From: Rhizobiaceae bacterium
GTDB lineage: Bacteria > Pseudomonadota > Alphaproteobacteria > Rhizobiales > Rhizobiaceae
Length of the DNA: 64,000 nucleotides
Assembly: GCA_019635755.1 (NCBI GenBank)
Contig: JAHBYW010000001.1
Span: 806,001-870,000 of the forward strand
Direction of reading: 5' to 3'
Of this stretch, positions 8,713-15,994 are shown one piece after another; within the stretch, counting starts at the first letter, position 1, and each line of letters starts with the position of its first letter. The notes beneath the pieces were generated by a model. It did no database searches and was not told where the DNA came from. It worked only from the letters and a program-made list of their open reading frames with translations. The position numbers and the translations under genes are program-made.

Positions 8713-9332
8713 CGGAGTGGTATTTCGAACAGGATGGCAAGCAGCGTGGCCCGATCCATCAGGACCAGCTCACCCTGATGTTCTCCAAACAGTTGTTACC
8801 TGCCGACACACGCGTATGGACAGCGTCATTTGGCGGCGAGTGGAAGCCAGCCTCCCGAACGCAGTTTGCCCAGCCGGCACATGTCTCACCGCCACCGCTC
8901 CACCCCACGCCGCCGCCAACAGTTCCCGCTTCGAAGGTTGATGTGTACGTCCCGCCCTATCAGCCCCCGACAGACGCTTACGCCTATTGGCTCGCCTTCC
9001 TGCCTTTGCCCCTGCTGTTCCTAGATATCGTTCTGGCCTCAACGGCGGCAGGCGAGGCACCGAGTGAAGACAGTATCGGATCGGTGTCGGCCGTCGTCGG
9101 CTTTTGGGCGGGTCTGGCACTGGGGGCCCTCGATGCGAAGAACCTCTATCGCAGCGGCCGCAACCCCAAGCCTCGGCCGCTGGTGCCGTTCATCCTGCTG
9201 ACGCCGGTCGCATATTTCTGGCGGCGCCATTTTTTGGTCGCCCGGTCGCTCAAGTTCCTCTGGATTTGGCTCGTCTGCTTATTCGTGTGGGTCGTCGGGA
9301 TCGCGACGTTGCTCGACCCACTTCCGGCGTGA
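8709..9332 (+). CDS. GYF_2 (DUF4339) domain membrane protein
   Basis: A 207-residue protein. Residues 1-45 form a GYF_2/DUF4339 domain (EWYFEQDGKQRGPIHQDQL, then the W of DTRVW), a module that binds proline-rich peptides. A Pro-rich linker follows, then about four hydrophobic helices. The Pro-rich stretch in the protein encoded just downstream (PHPVATPSPPPLP) is a natural candidate partner for the GYF_2 domain; that is inference. The ATG overlaps the upstream stop. Confidence 0.75.
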   Translation: MTEWYFEQDGKQRGPIHQDQLTLMFSKQLLPADTRVWTASFGGEWKPASRTQFAQPAHVSPPPLHPTPPPTVPASKVDVYVPPYQPPTDAYAYWLAFLPLPLLFLDIVLASTAAGEAPSEDSIGSVSAVVGFWAGLALGALDAKNLYRSGRNPKPRPLVPFILLTPVAYFWRRHFLVARSLKFLWIWLVCLFVWVVGIATLLDPLPA

Positions 9333-9344
9333 CGGGTTGGACGC

Positions 9345-9782
9345 ATGGACCGCAGCGAGATCATCATCGGGTTAGTGGTTTTGGTGGCGATCTATGTATT
9401 GCCGACCATCGTCGCCTTTGCCCGACGCCACCCGAACAGATGGGTGATCCTGGCGCTCAACATCTGTCTCGGCGGCACCGGCATCGTCTGGCTGGGTTGC
9501 CTGATCTGGGCCTTCATGGCCGTCCACATCACCAACGATCCCAATGGTACGAACGGTGGCGAGTCTGGCCTGAACCTAGCAGCCAATGACGTCGTACGCC
9601 TGCGGATTGAGCCGCCGCACCCCGTGGCGACGCCCTCGCCTCCGCCACTGCCGTCAGAGGCTGCCGCAGCTGGGGACAGGCTTCACCGCCTCGAGCGTCT
9701 GCAAAGACTGCGCGCAGACAACGTCATCGACCAGCGTCAGTTCGAGCGGATGCGCGATGAGATCGTCGATCAGCGCTCGTAG
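9345..9782 (+). CDS. Superinfection-immunity-domain membrane protein with SHOCT-like tail
   Basis: A 145-residue protein. Residues 5-65 match the superinfection immunity (Imm_superinfect, PF14373) pattern: two helices with YVLPTIVAFARRHPNR and NICLGGTGIVWLGCLIWAF. A Pro-rich segment follows (about 95-108), then a short SHOCT-like helical motif (LQRLRADNVIDQRQFERMR). The domain is named for the phage T4 Imm protein, but in chromosomes it is often of unknown role, so phage exclusion should not be assumed. It lies 12 bases after the GYF_2 gene. Confidence 0.75.
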   Translation: MDRSEIIIGLVVLVAIYVLPTIVAFARRHPNRWVILALNICLGGTGIVWLGCLIWAFMAVHITNDPNGTNGGESGLNLAANDVVRLRIEPPHPVATPSPPPLPSEAAAAGDRLHRLERLQRLRADNVIDQRQFERMRDEIVDQRS

Positions 9783-9895
9783 AACTTACCTGCAGGTCCA
9801 TCGTGAAGACACAGGCGACGCTCTTCAGTTGAAACCTAAATTGGAACCTTAGGCTGCAGATCAAGCGTTTGTGTTTTTCTAACGCCGCGCGCCGC

Positions 9896-9926
9896 TTGAC
9901 CCTCTAGCCCCTTGAGGATGCACCGC
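9896..9926 (+). promoter_or_regulatory. MerR-type promoter (19-bp spacer) of the metacaspase operon
   Basis: TTGACC (9896-9901), 19-base spacer, CACCGC (9921-9926). The spacer begins CTCTAG and contains a CCTC...GAGG dyad. The 12-mer TTGACCCTCTAG is identical to those at the two minus-strand promoters near 15.25 and 15.87 kb. The overlong spacer is the hallmark of MerR-activated promoters. It ends 36 bases before the metacaspase ATG. Confidence 0.7.
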
Positions 9927-9962
9927 TCCGCGATCTGGCGATCATCGACTGGCGGAGCTGTT

Positions 9963-12164
9963 ATGTCATCTAGTTTGACGCGGAGAAACGTGTTGCTCGG
10001 GGCGACTGCACTGAGCGCTGTCGGCATTGTGCCGCTTCGTCTGATGGCGCAGGAGGCGCGAGCGTATCACGCGCTGCTGATCGCGGCGACGGCGTATCCC
10101 AATCTGCCGCCGAAAGCGACCCTGGTCGGGCCCAATCATGACGCGGCGCTGGTGAGGGAATATTTGCAGGCCAGTTCGCCGGTGAAGTTCCTGGCGGAGA
10201 ACATAACCGTGCTTGCCGACGGGCTTGATGGCGCGTCCGCCTCGCCGACACTCGAGACGATTCTCGCCGAGTTCAAGGCCATCGCCGCCAGGGTCAAGCG
10301 CGGCGACTTCGTCTACATCCATTATTCCGGCCATGGCTCCCAGCAGCCGGCGCTGGTCGAGGGCGAAGAGAGCGACGGCCTCGACGAAATCATCCTTCCG
10401 TCGGATACCGGCAAATGGGTCGACAAGCAGAAGGGGGTTCCGAACGCGCTCACCGACAATCTGATCGGCGAAGGGCTGGACGCCATCCGCGACAAGGGCG
10501 CCTTCGTCTGGATCATCTTCGACTGCTGCAACTCGGGAACAGCTACACGAGCAGCTCCCGTGGGCGAGGACGACGTGCAGGAGCGCAAGCTCGACCCGTC
10601 CGACCTCGGCATTCCCACAGCCGAGATGAGCGCTGCGGCTGCGGCCAGTGCAGCCCGGAGCGTCAACGAGGATCCGACCGCCGAACGGTCGGCGGCATTT
10701 TCGGTGGCAAGCGCCCCGGCCGGCGCCGAGGTCATCACGCGCGGCGACATCGTCGCGTTCTTCGCCGCGCAGAGCATCGAGACGACGCCGGAGATGCCGC
10801 TGCCCAAGGGCGATCCGGATGCCACCCGCTACGGGCTTTTCACCTTCACCATCTTCTCCAAGCTGGCCGAGAACCCGAACATCACCTACCGCCAGCTCGG
10901 CCACGCGGTCCTGCAGCAGTACGCCGCCGATGCCCGCACCCGTCCGACGCCGCTGTTCGAAGGCACGCTCGACGCGCGCGTCTTCGGCAGCGAAGCGCTC
11001 GACATGCTCATGCAGTGGCAGGTCGAGGTGAAGGATTCCAAGGCGACGATCGCCGCCGGCCTGCTGCACCGCCTGTCGAAGGGCGCCAAGCTGGCGGTCC
11101 TGCCCGGCCCGACCTCGGAGCTGTCCGAAACGGTGGGCTATCTGGAAGTGACCTCGGCGAAGAACCTGGTCAGCACGGTCGTGCCGGTCGAGTTCGACGG
11201 CAAGCCGGCGCTGAGGCTGGCCGACATTCCGACCAACGCCTATGCGCGGATCGCGGAATTGGCGGTGGACTTCAAGCTTCTCGTCGCGCGTCCGGGTCCG
11301 AGCGACGGCCTCGACACCGAGGTGAAGCTGGTCAACGACGCGCTCGATGCAATTGCCGCGGCGAAGGACAATCTCTTCACCGTCCAACTGGTCGAACCCG
11401 GCGCCGAGGCCGATCTCCGGCTTGCGGTTCTACGCGAGAATGCCGTGGTGGGTGCAGCGGACGATGCTACCGACCAGCCGTCACTCTGGTTCCTGCCGCC
11501 ATCCGGCGACATCTCGCTGAAGGACGGCAGCCGTCCGCCGCTGGTTGCCGTCTATGCCGATGACGCCCCGAAGGTGCGAAAGGGCATCTCCGACAATCTG
11601 CTCAAGATTTTCCGCGCGACCGGCCTGTCAAGGCTTGCGGCCGGATCGGACTACAAACCGGATCAGGTGAGCGTCGAGTTCCAGATCCGGCGCGTGGTCC
11701 AGGACACGATGGAGCGGTTGCAGGAGGCGGTAATCCCGCGCGTCAACCCAGGCGACGAAGTTCACATCGTCGCGAAGAACCTGTCCAACAAGATCGTCGA
11801 CATCAACATCCTCTATGTCGGGTCGGACTATTCGATCACCCACATCGACGCGCAGCGCCTCGTCGCCGGCGCCTCGATCGAGGAAGGGCTTCTTGCCTTC
11901 ACCGATTCCAGTTTCGGCATGGAGCGGATGATCGCGGTCCTTACCGAAGCACCGCCACTTTCCGAGATCGAGGACCTGCGATTCCTGGCGCAGGAGGGCG
12001 TGCCGCCGGCCACACGCTCAGCGGGAGGACCAGAAGGCTTCACCGACATGCTGCGCAATCTGGGCGGCGCGCCGGCGACCCGGTCGGCGATGAAGCTCGG
12101 CGACAAGGGCGGCTCAAAGGGTGCCGTCATGATATTCCCACTGGAGACGATCCCGGCGAGTTAG
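9963..12164 (+). CDS. Tat-exported caspase-family protease (bacterial metacaspase, peptidase C14)
   Basis: A 733-residue protein. A twin-arginine signal (R7-R8 in SLTRRNVLLG, hydrophobic core to about residue 30) predicts folded export to the periplasm. The peptidase C14 domain spans about residues 33-350, with catalytic His124 in HYSGHGSQ and Cys189 in FDCCNSGT. The C-terminal part (about 500-680) includes a DUF4384-like beta region (PGDEVHIVAKNLS). The ATG at 9963 starts the Tat signal. The ccdA gene follows after 34 bases, so the protease is probably co-transcribed with ccdA-dsbB-dsbA from the MerR-type promoter at 9896. Substrates are unknown. Confidence 0.85.
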   Translation: MSSSLTRRNVLLGATALSAVGIVPLRLMAQEARAYHALLIAATAYPNLPPKATLVGPNHDAALVREYLQASSPVKFLAENITVLADGLDGASASPTLETILAEFKAIAARVKRGDFVYIHYSGHGSQQPALVEGEESDGLDEIILPSDTGKWVDKQKGVPNALTDNLIGEGLDAIRDKGAFVWIIFDCCNSGTATRAAPVGEDDVQERKLDPSDLGIPTAEMSAAAAASAARSVNEDPTAERSAAFSVASAPAGAEVITRGDIVAFFAAQSIETTPEMPLPKGDPDATRYGLFTFTIFSKLAENPNITYRQLGHAVLQQYAADARTRPTPLFEGTLDARVFGSEALDMLMQWQVEVKDSKATIAAGLLHRLSKGAKLAVLPGPTSELSETVGYLEVTSAKNLVSTVVPVEFDGKPALRLADIPTNAYARIAELAVDFKLLVARPGPSDGLDTEVKLVNDALDAIAAAKDNLFTVQLVEPGAEADLRLAVLRENAVVGAADDATDQPSLWFLPPSGDISLKDGSRPPLVAVYADDAPKVRKGISDNLLKIFRATGLSRLAAGSDYKPDQVSVEFQIRRVVQDTMERLQEAVIPRVNPGDEVHIVAKNLSNKIVDINILYVGSDYSITHIDAQRLVAGASIEEGLLAFTDSSFGMERMIAVLTEAPPLSEIEDLRFLAQEGVPPATRSAGGPEGFTDMLRNLGGAPATRSAMKLGDKGGSKGAVMIFPLETIPAS

Positions 12165-12198
12165 TCGCGGCCAGTCGGGGACGATAGCAAGGGCTACG

Positions 12199-12936
12199 AT
12201 GGACCTTGAGATTTCGAATGTCGGCATTCTGGTTGCGATAGCGGCGGGAGCAGTTTCGTTCTTGTCTCCCTGCGTCTTGCCCCTAGTTCCTGGCTACGTG
12301 TCATTTATTGCCGGAACAACGGGCGCTGGGTTTGATCGAGCATTACCCGGTAGGTTCGCGATCGCCGGCCTTAGCCTGAGCTTCATTTTGGGCTTCTCCA
12401 CCGTCTTCGTCGCGCTTGGTGCTGGCGCGACTGAGCTGAGCCGTCTGCTGCGCTTCTACAGCTACGAAGCAGGCATCATTGGTGGGGTTCTGATCATCAC
12501 GTTCGGCGTGTTTATGACCGGCCTGATGCGGCTCCCGTTCATGGAACGCGACGTTCGCTATCATGGCGAAGTTATTGGCAGAGGTCCAATCAGCGCGTAT
12601 CTTCTTGGGCTTGCCTTCGCGTTTGGGTGGACCCCATGCATAGGGCCGATCTTGGGGGCAATTCTCACGGTCAGCGCAGTCTCCGCGACAGCGGGCGACG
12701 GAATAGCGCTGCTGACATTTTATTCACTCGGGCTCGGTATTCCGTTCTTCATTGCAGCACTATTCACGCAAGCGCTGATCACGCGCTTGCCGCGCCTGCG
12801 CCGTCTAGGGCGAACCCTTCAGGTCGTTGCTGGCGTCATGATGATGCTGATGGGGGTTGTGGTGGCCACAGGGCAGATGACCATTTTTGCGTTTTGGCTG
12901 CTTGAGACATTCCCAGTTTTCGGAACGATTGGATGA
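12199..12936 (+). CDS. ccdA: Cytochrome c biogenesis / thiol-transfer membrane protein CcdA
   Basis: Inner-membrane reductant conduit, 245 residues with about six helices. It has the paired redox cysteines of the CcdA/DsbD core: LSPCVLPLVPGYVSF in helix 1 and GWTPCIGPILG in helix 4. It passes electrons from cytosolic thioredoxin to periplasmic thiol proteins. Here it precedes dsbB and dsbA with an ATGA overlap to dsbB, so the operon carries both a reducing and an oxidising arm. That mix suits repair of metal-damaged periplasmic thiols rather than cytochrome assembly alone. Confidence 0.88.
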   Translation: MDLEISNVGILVAIAAGAVSFLSPCVLPLVPGYVSFIAGTTGAGFDRALPGRFAIAGLSLSFILGFSTVFVALGAGATELSRLLRFYSYEAGIIGGVLIITFGVFMTGLMRLPFMERDVRYHGEVIGRGPISAYLLGLAFAFGWTPCIGPILGAILTVSAVSATAGDGIALLTFYSLGLGIPFFIAALFTQALITRLPRLRRLGRTLQVVAGVMMMLMGVVVATGQMTIFAFWLLETFPVFGTIG

Positions 12937-13373
12937 ACGCTAGCGAGGAAACCACCAGCGCGAGTTGGCTGCTGCAATTCGCGGCGCTTGTGGTGGCGTT
13001 GGGCGCAAGCTTAGCTGCCTTGTTTATCGGCGAGATCATTGGACAGGCGCCCTGCAATCTCTGCTGGTTTCAGCGGGCCTTCATGTTCCCGCTGGCCGTG
13101 GTTCTCATGGTTGCGACCTACCGGTCTGATCCTCGTGGATGGGTCTATGCAGCCCCTCTCGCAGTGGTCGGCGGTCTTGTCGCTGCCTTCCATTCGCTGC
13201 TCTATTTGGGCGTAATTCCGGAAGCGATTAAGCCATGCAGCGCAACTGGCCCTTCCTGTTCAGGCGACAACATGACGATCTTTGCCAGCGTTCCGCTGCC
13301 GCTGCTTTCGCTTGGCGCGTTTAGCTTGATACTCGTCCTGCTCCTTCTAGCGAAATGGAGATCGCCCGCATGA
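12933..13373 (+). CDS. dsbB: Disulfide bond formation protein DsbB family
   Basis: Four-helix inner-membrane protein, 146 residues, which reoxidises DsbA and passes electrons to quinone. The first periplasmic loop has the CNLCWFQR active site and the second loop has CSATGPSC. Both cysteine pairs are intact. Overlaps ccdA at its start and the dsbA-like gene at its end (both ATGA), the tightest coupling in the operon. Confidence 0.9.
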   Translation: MNASEETTSASWLLQFAALVVALGASLAALFIGEIIGQAPCNLCWFQRAFMFPLAVVLMVATYRSDPRGWVYAAPLAVVGGLVAAFHSLLYLGVIPEAIKPCSATGPSCSGDNMTIFASVPLPLLSLGAFSLILVLLLLAKWRSPA

Positions 13374-14026
13374 ACCGTCGCGCACTTGTCATCGGTGTTG
13401 TTGCCGCTGGCGCCGCCGCATTTGCTGCCGCCGCAGCCTACTATCCGAGATTCGTCAGTGGCGGGACGGCAACCGAAGAAGACATTCTCGTTCGCGCCCA
13501 TTCGCCGATAATCGGGCCGTCCGATGCTCCCGTTACAATCATCGAATTCTTGGACCCTTCCTGCGAGAGTTGCCGGGCTTTCTATCCCATCGTGAAGGAC
13601 ATCATGAGCAAGTTCCCGAACAAGACCAGACTGGTCATTCGATACGCGCCATTGCACGATGGTTCCGACGACGTGGTGCGCATCCTGGAGGCCTCGCGCC
13701 TTCAGGACAGATTCATCCCCGTCCTCGAAAAGCTGTTCGAAGGGCAGCCGCAATGGGCCGTCCATGGTGCGCCAGATCTCGACAAGGCCTGGTCGCTGGC
13801 AGGAGAAGCAGGGCTCGATATCGAGAAAGCACGCGAAGATGCGCAATCGGCTTCGATCACTGCCGTGCTAGAGCAGGACATCGCCGACATGAATGCCGTC
13901 AATCTCCAAGGCACGCCGACCTTTTTCGTCAACGGAAAGCAACCGTCGTCGTTCGGCCCGCAACAGCTTTTCGATCTGGTGAAAACAGAAGTTGCGGCAA
14001 CCGATGAGGCGGCCAGCGGTTCTTAG
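13370..14026 (+). CDS. DsbA-family periplasmic thiol oxidoreductase
   Basis: A 218-residue thioredoxin-fold protein with an N-terminal membrane anchor or signal (RALVIGVVAAGAAAFAAAAA). The active site is CESC in FLDPSCESCRAFYP, followed by a helical insertion and the cis-Pro region GTPTFFVNGKQP. It resembles the Thioredoxin_4/BdbD group usually paired with a DsbB. The ATG at 13370 overlaps the dsbB stop. Last gene of the metacaspase operon. A weak AGGCCT/AGGCCT stem before the convergent SCO gene may end transcription. Confidence 0.88.
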   Translation: MNRRALVIGVVAAGAAAFAAAAAYYPRFVSGGTATEEDILVRAHSPIIGPSDAPVTIIEFLDPSCESCRAFYPIVKDIMSKFPNKTRLVIRYAPLHDGSDDVVRILEASRLQDRFIPVLEKLFEGQPQWAVHGAPDLDKAWSLAGEAGLDIEKAREDAQSASITAVLEQDIADMNAVNLQGTPTFFVNGKQPSSFGPQQLFDLVKTEVAATDEAASGS

Positions 14027-14071
14027 CGATATCGCGAAGCCGTAGCTCACAGGCCTCCCATAGGCCTACAA

Positions 14072-14698
14072 TCAATTCGAAACGGATGAGCGTTCGGCGA
14101 GTTGACGCAGCTTGGTGAGGCGGACATCTCGGGGCTCGTCCATATCGAGAGTACCAGCAAACTGTCCGGCTGAATCCATGAGATAAACACCGGCGGTGTG
14201 GTCCATGGTGTAGCTGCCGTTTTCTGTCGGCACTTTCGCATAAAAGGCTGCGAACGCCTTCGCTGCCGCATCCGTTTCGGTAGCGGAACCGCGCAAAGCC
14301 ACGATGCGTGGATCGAACGCGGTCATGTATTCCGCCAATACGCCCTGCGTGTCACGCTCGGGATCCACCGTGATAAGTATCGGTGTGATGCGGTCGGCAG
14401 CGGGGCCCATCTCCGCCATCAGGTCGGTCAGTTCAAAGAGGGTGGTCGGGCAGATGTCCGGACAGAAGGTAAACCCGAAGAAGACGAGATAAGGCTTTCC
14501 AGCCAGCTTCGCGTTGTTGAATACCTCGCCCTTGTGCGAGGTCAGCTGGAATGGGCCGCCGATCCGGGCGGTGCCTGTTGATCCCAAATCCCGCGCGCCA
14601 TCCGTACCCGCGAAAAAGCCACCAAAGCCGATGAGCAGGCCAGCGAGCGCTCCGATCGCGAGCCAGATGAAGGAACGGAATGCAGTGATCCAGGTCAC
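14072..14698 (-). CDS. SCO1/SenC family copper-binding thioredoxin-fold protein
   Basis: A 208-residue membrane-anchored protein. An N-terminal helix (FIWLAIGALAGLLIGFGGFF) is followed by the SCO domain with the CPDIC copper/redox motif in FTFCPDICPTT and the distal His in MDHTAGVYL, so both parts of the Cu site are present. SCO proteins deliver copper to cytochrome oxidase CuA or act as thiol reductases. It starts at GTG, sharing one base with the stop of the PCu(A)C gene, its usual partner. Confidence 0.9.
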   Translation of the reverse strand: MTWITAFRSFIWLAIGALAGLLIGFGGFFAGTDGARDLGSTGTARIGGPFQLTSHKGEVFNNAKLAGKPYLVFFGFTFCPDICPTTLFELTDLMAEMGPAADRITPILITVDPERDTQGVLAEYMTAFDPRIVALRGSATETDAAAKAFAAFYAKVPTENGSYTMDHTAGVYLMDSAGQFAGTLDMDEPRDVRLTKLRQLAERSSVSN

Positions 14699-15180
14699 TA
14701 GCCACCATGTCCCGAATGACTCTCGGATGCTTCCGCTGGCTTGCGCTGCACAGCGAACTCCACGTCGACCCTACCCGCTTTTTCGAAGACAAGAGTTGCG
14801 GGAAATTTCTCGCCGTCTTTCAGCGTGGCCTTTGGAGAGATGAACATGATGTGCAGCTTCTCCGCTTCGAAGTCCACTGTCTGCCCCGGTTCGATGACAA
14901 CCCCTGTCTCCACCGGACGCATCTGGGCTATGCCATCTTCAACGGTCGAACGATGGAACTCCGCACGCTCCGCCATCGCGGCGATGACTTCAACAAGGCG
15001 ATCGGCCTCGGTGCCGCTGTTGGTCAGTTTGACATAGCCGCTTGCCACCGGCGCCGCAGGCGGCGTTACGCGGGACCATGGATGAACGATCTCAATCGAT
15101 CCGACCGAGAATTCATGGGCGTAAGCGGAAACGCCTAGGGCGATCAACAGTGCAAGAGAGGATGCCACTTTACCTAGCAA
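14698..15180 (-). CDS. PCu(A)C periplasmic copper chaperone
   Basis: A 160-residue secreted protein with a signal ending at AYA-HEF. The cupredoxin-like domain has the PCu(A)C ligand set: His, ten residues, Met (FHRSTVEDGIAQM), then about 22 residues and HIM. It hands Cu(I) to SCO or oxidase. The C-terminus is His-rich (ESHSGHGG). Operon with the SCO gene. A MerR-type promoter lies at 15233-15263, just upstream, within 55 bases of the ATG. Confidence 0.9.
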   Translation of the reverse strand: MLGKVASSLALLIALGVSAYAHEFSVGSIEIVHPWSRVTPPAAPVASGYVKLTNSGTEADRLVEVIAAMAERAEFHRSTVEDGIAQMRPVETGVVIEPGQTVDFEAEKLHIMFISPKATLKDGEKFPATLVFEKAGRVDVEFAVQRKPAEASESHSGHGG

Positions 15181-15232
15181 ATCCGGTTACCTTCAGGTTG
15201 GGCAAAGCCATGCTTCATGCTGGAACCCTGGT

Positions 15233-15263
15233 GTCGTAGGAGCTTAGGTACCTAGAGGGTCAA
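15233..15263 (-). promoter_or_regulatory. MerR-type promoter (19-bp spacer) of the PCu(A)C-SCO operon
   Basis: On the minus strand: TTGACC (15263-15258), 19-base spacer starting CTCTAGGTACCTA, TACGAC (15238-15233). It shares TTGACCCTCTAG with the sites at 9896 and 15879. A TAGGTACCTA palindrome fills the spacer centre. Confidence 0.75.
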
Positions 15264-15278
15264 GAGGGGCCGACACCA

Positions 15279-15821
15279 TCAGCGAGGAACCACCATCCGG
15301 TAAAGCCCCCACCAGGCGACGGGAGCCAATCCGAAGACGCTCGCCATGCCGGGGAAGTAGCCATACGAGCCGGGCAAGAAGAGTGGCAGGACGAAATGGG
15401 CAAGTTCCACAACCCCCATCGAGATGAAAAATGTCCACGCAAGGTACTACCCAAACGAAATCCGGAGAGTCATCAGCAGCGGCACGAGAAGCCACGCAGC
15501 CGCTAGAACGTAAAGCAGAATGGCGAGAGGAGACCCTTCTTCGGGAACGGGCACGCCGGTGATCTGCGACAGGGCCGGGAAGAAATCCATCTCCCGCTCT
15601 TCAAGCTTGTGCAGGATGAAGAGGCCAAGCGAGATCAGGTAGGGTATTCGGACATCCTGGTATGTTGCGCGGTCGGAGACGATCAGCCAGATCAGCAAGC
15701 CGCCGACAAAGCCGGACGCGAACAGCGCCATGGGGAGAAAGCCCAGCAACACATAGCCGAGAAGCACCGTCGCGAAAGCATGCGATATGGCGAGAACGAT
15801 CGTGACGGGGGATTTGGCCAT
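15279..15821 (-). pseudogene. HXXEE-family membrane protein interrupted by an in-frame TAG
   Basis: The open frame from 15821 encodes about four hydrophobic segments and the HXXEE-type motif LHKLEER, then hits TAG at 15447-15449. The same frame continues without any shift for another 55 codons (YLAWTFFISMGVVELAHFV, LPGSYGYFPGM) to a TGA at 15279-15281, and that continuation supplies the last two helices expected of the family. So a single amber codon splits the gene. It could be a nonsense mutation, an assembly error, or read through. It has its own MerR-type promoter at 15849-15879, divergent from the P-type ATPase. Confidence 0.75.
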
Positions 15822-15848
15822 GTGCCTACACTCAACCCAGCATGGGTC

Positions 15849-15879
15849 AGCGTACGCTCTCAGGCCGCTAGAGGGTCAA
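15849..15879 (-). promoter_or_regulatory. MerR-type promoter (19-bp spacer) of the HXXEE gene
   Basis: Minus strand: TTGACC (15879-15874), 19-base spacer CTCTAGCGGCCTGAGAGCG containing a CTCT/AGAG dyad, TACGCT (15854-15849). It ends 27 bases before the gene start. Its -35 lies 55 bases from the divergent ATPase promoter. Confidence 0.75.
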
Positions 15880-15933
15880 TAGGCTATGGCGAATACCAAA
15901 GCCACCGGCGAAGACGCTACGCCACATTTGCCC

Positions 15934-15964
15934 TTGAACCTCTAGTCACTCGAGCGATTACCTT
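15934..15964 (+). promoter_or_regulatory. MerR-type promoter (19-bp spacer) of the P1B ATPase gene
   Basis: TTGAAC (15934-15939), 19-base spacer CTCTAGTCACTCGAGCGAT with a CTCTAG/CTCGAG half-dyad, TACCTT (15959-15964). The layout is that of ZntR/PbrR/CadR-controlled ATPase promoters. It ends 30 bases before the ATG. Confidence 0.8.
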
Positions 15965-15994
15965 ATCGGGAAATCACGGATTCTGAGGCGCTCA

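Noticed and set aside
9966-11387. Long open frame (473 codons) on the minus strand opposite the metacaspase gene
   Set aside because: Low-complexity Arg/Gly/His-rich translation with no motifs; it is the usual antisense shadow in GC-rich coding DNA.
14027-14071. Strong bidirectional terminator between dsbA-like and SCO genes
   Set aside because: There is an AGGCCT/AGGCCT pairing but the stem is short and has no T-run, so I only mention it as weak.
15447-15449. Pyrrolysine read-through of the HXXEE gene TAG, prompted by the MttB homologue in the window
   Set aside because: The MttB gene here has no internal TAG and no pyl genes are seen, so there is no support for a pyrrolysine system.
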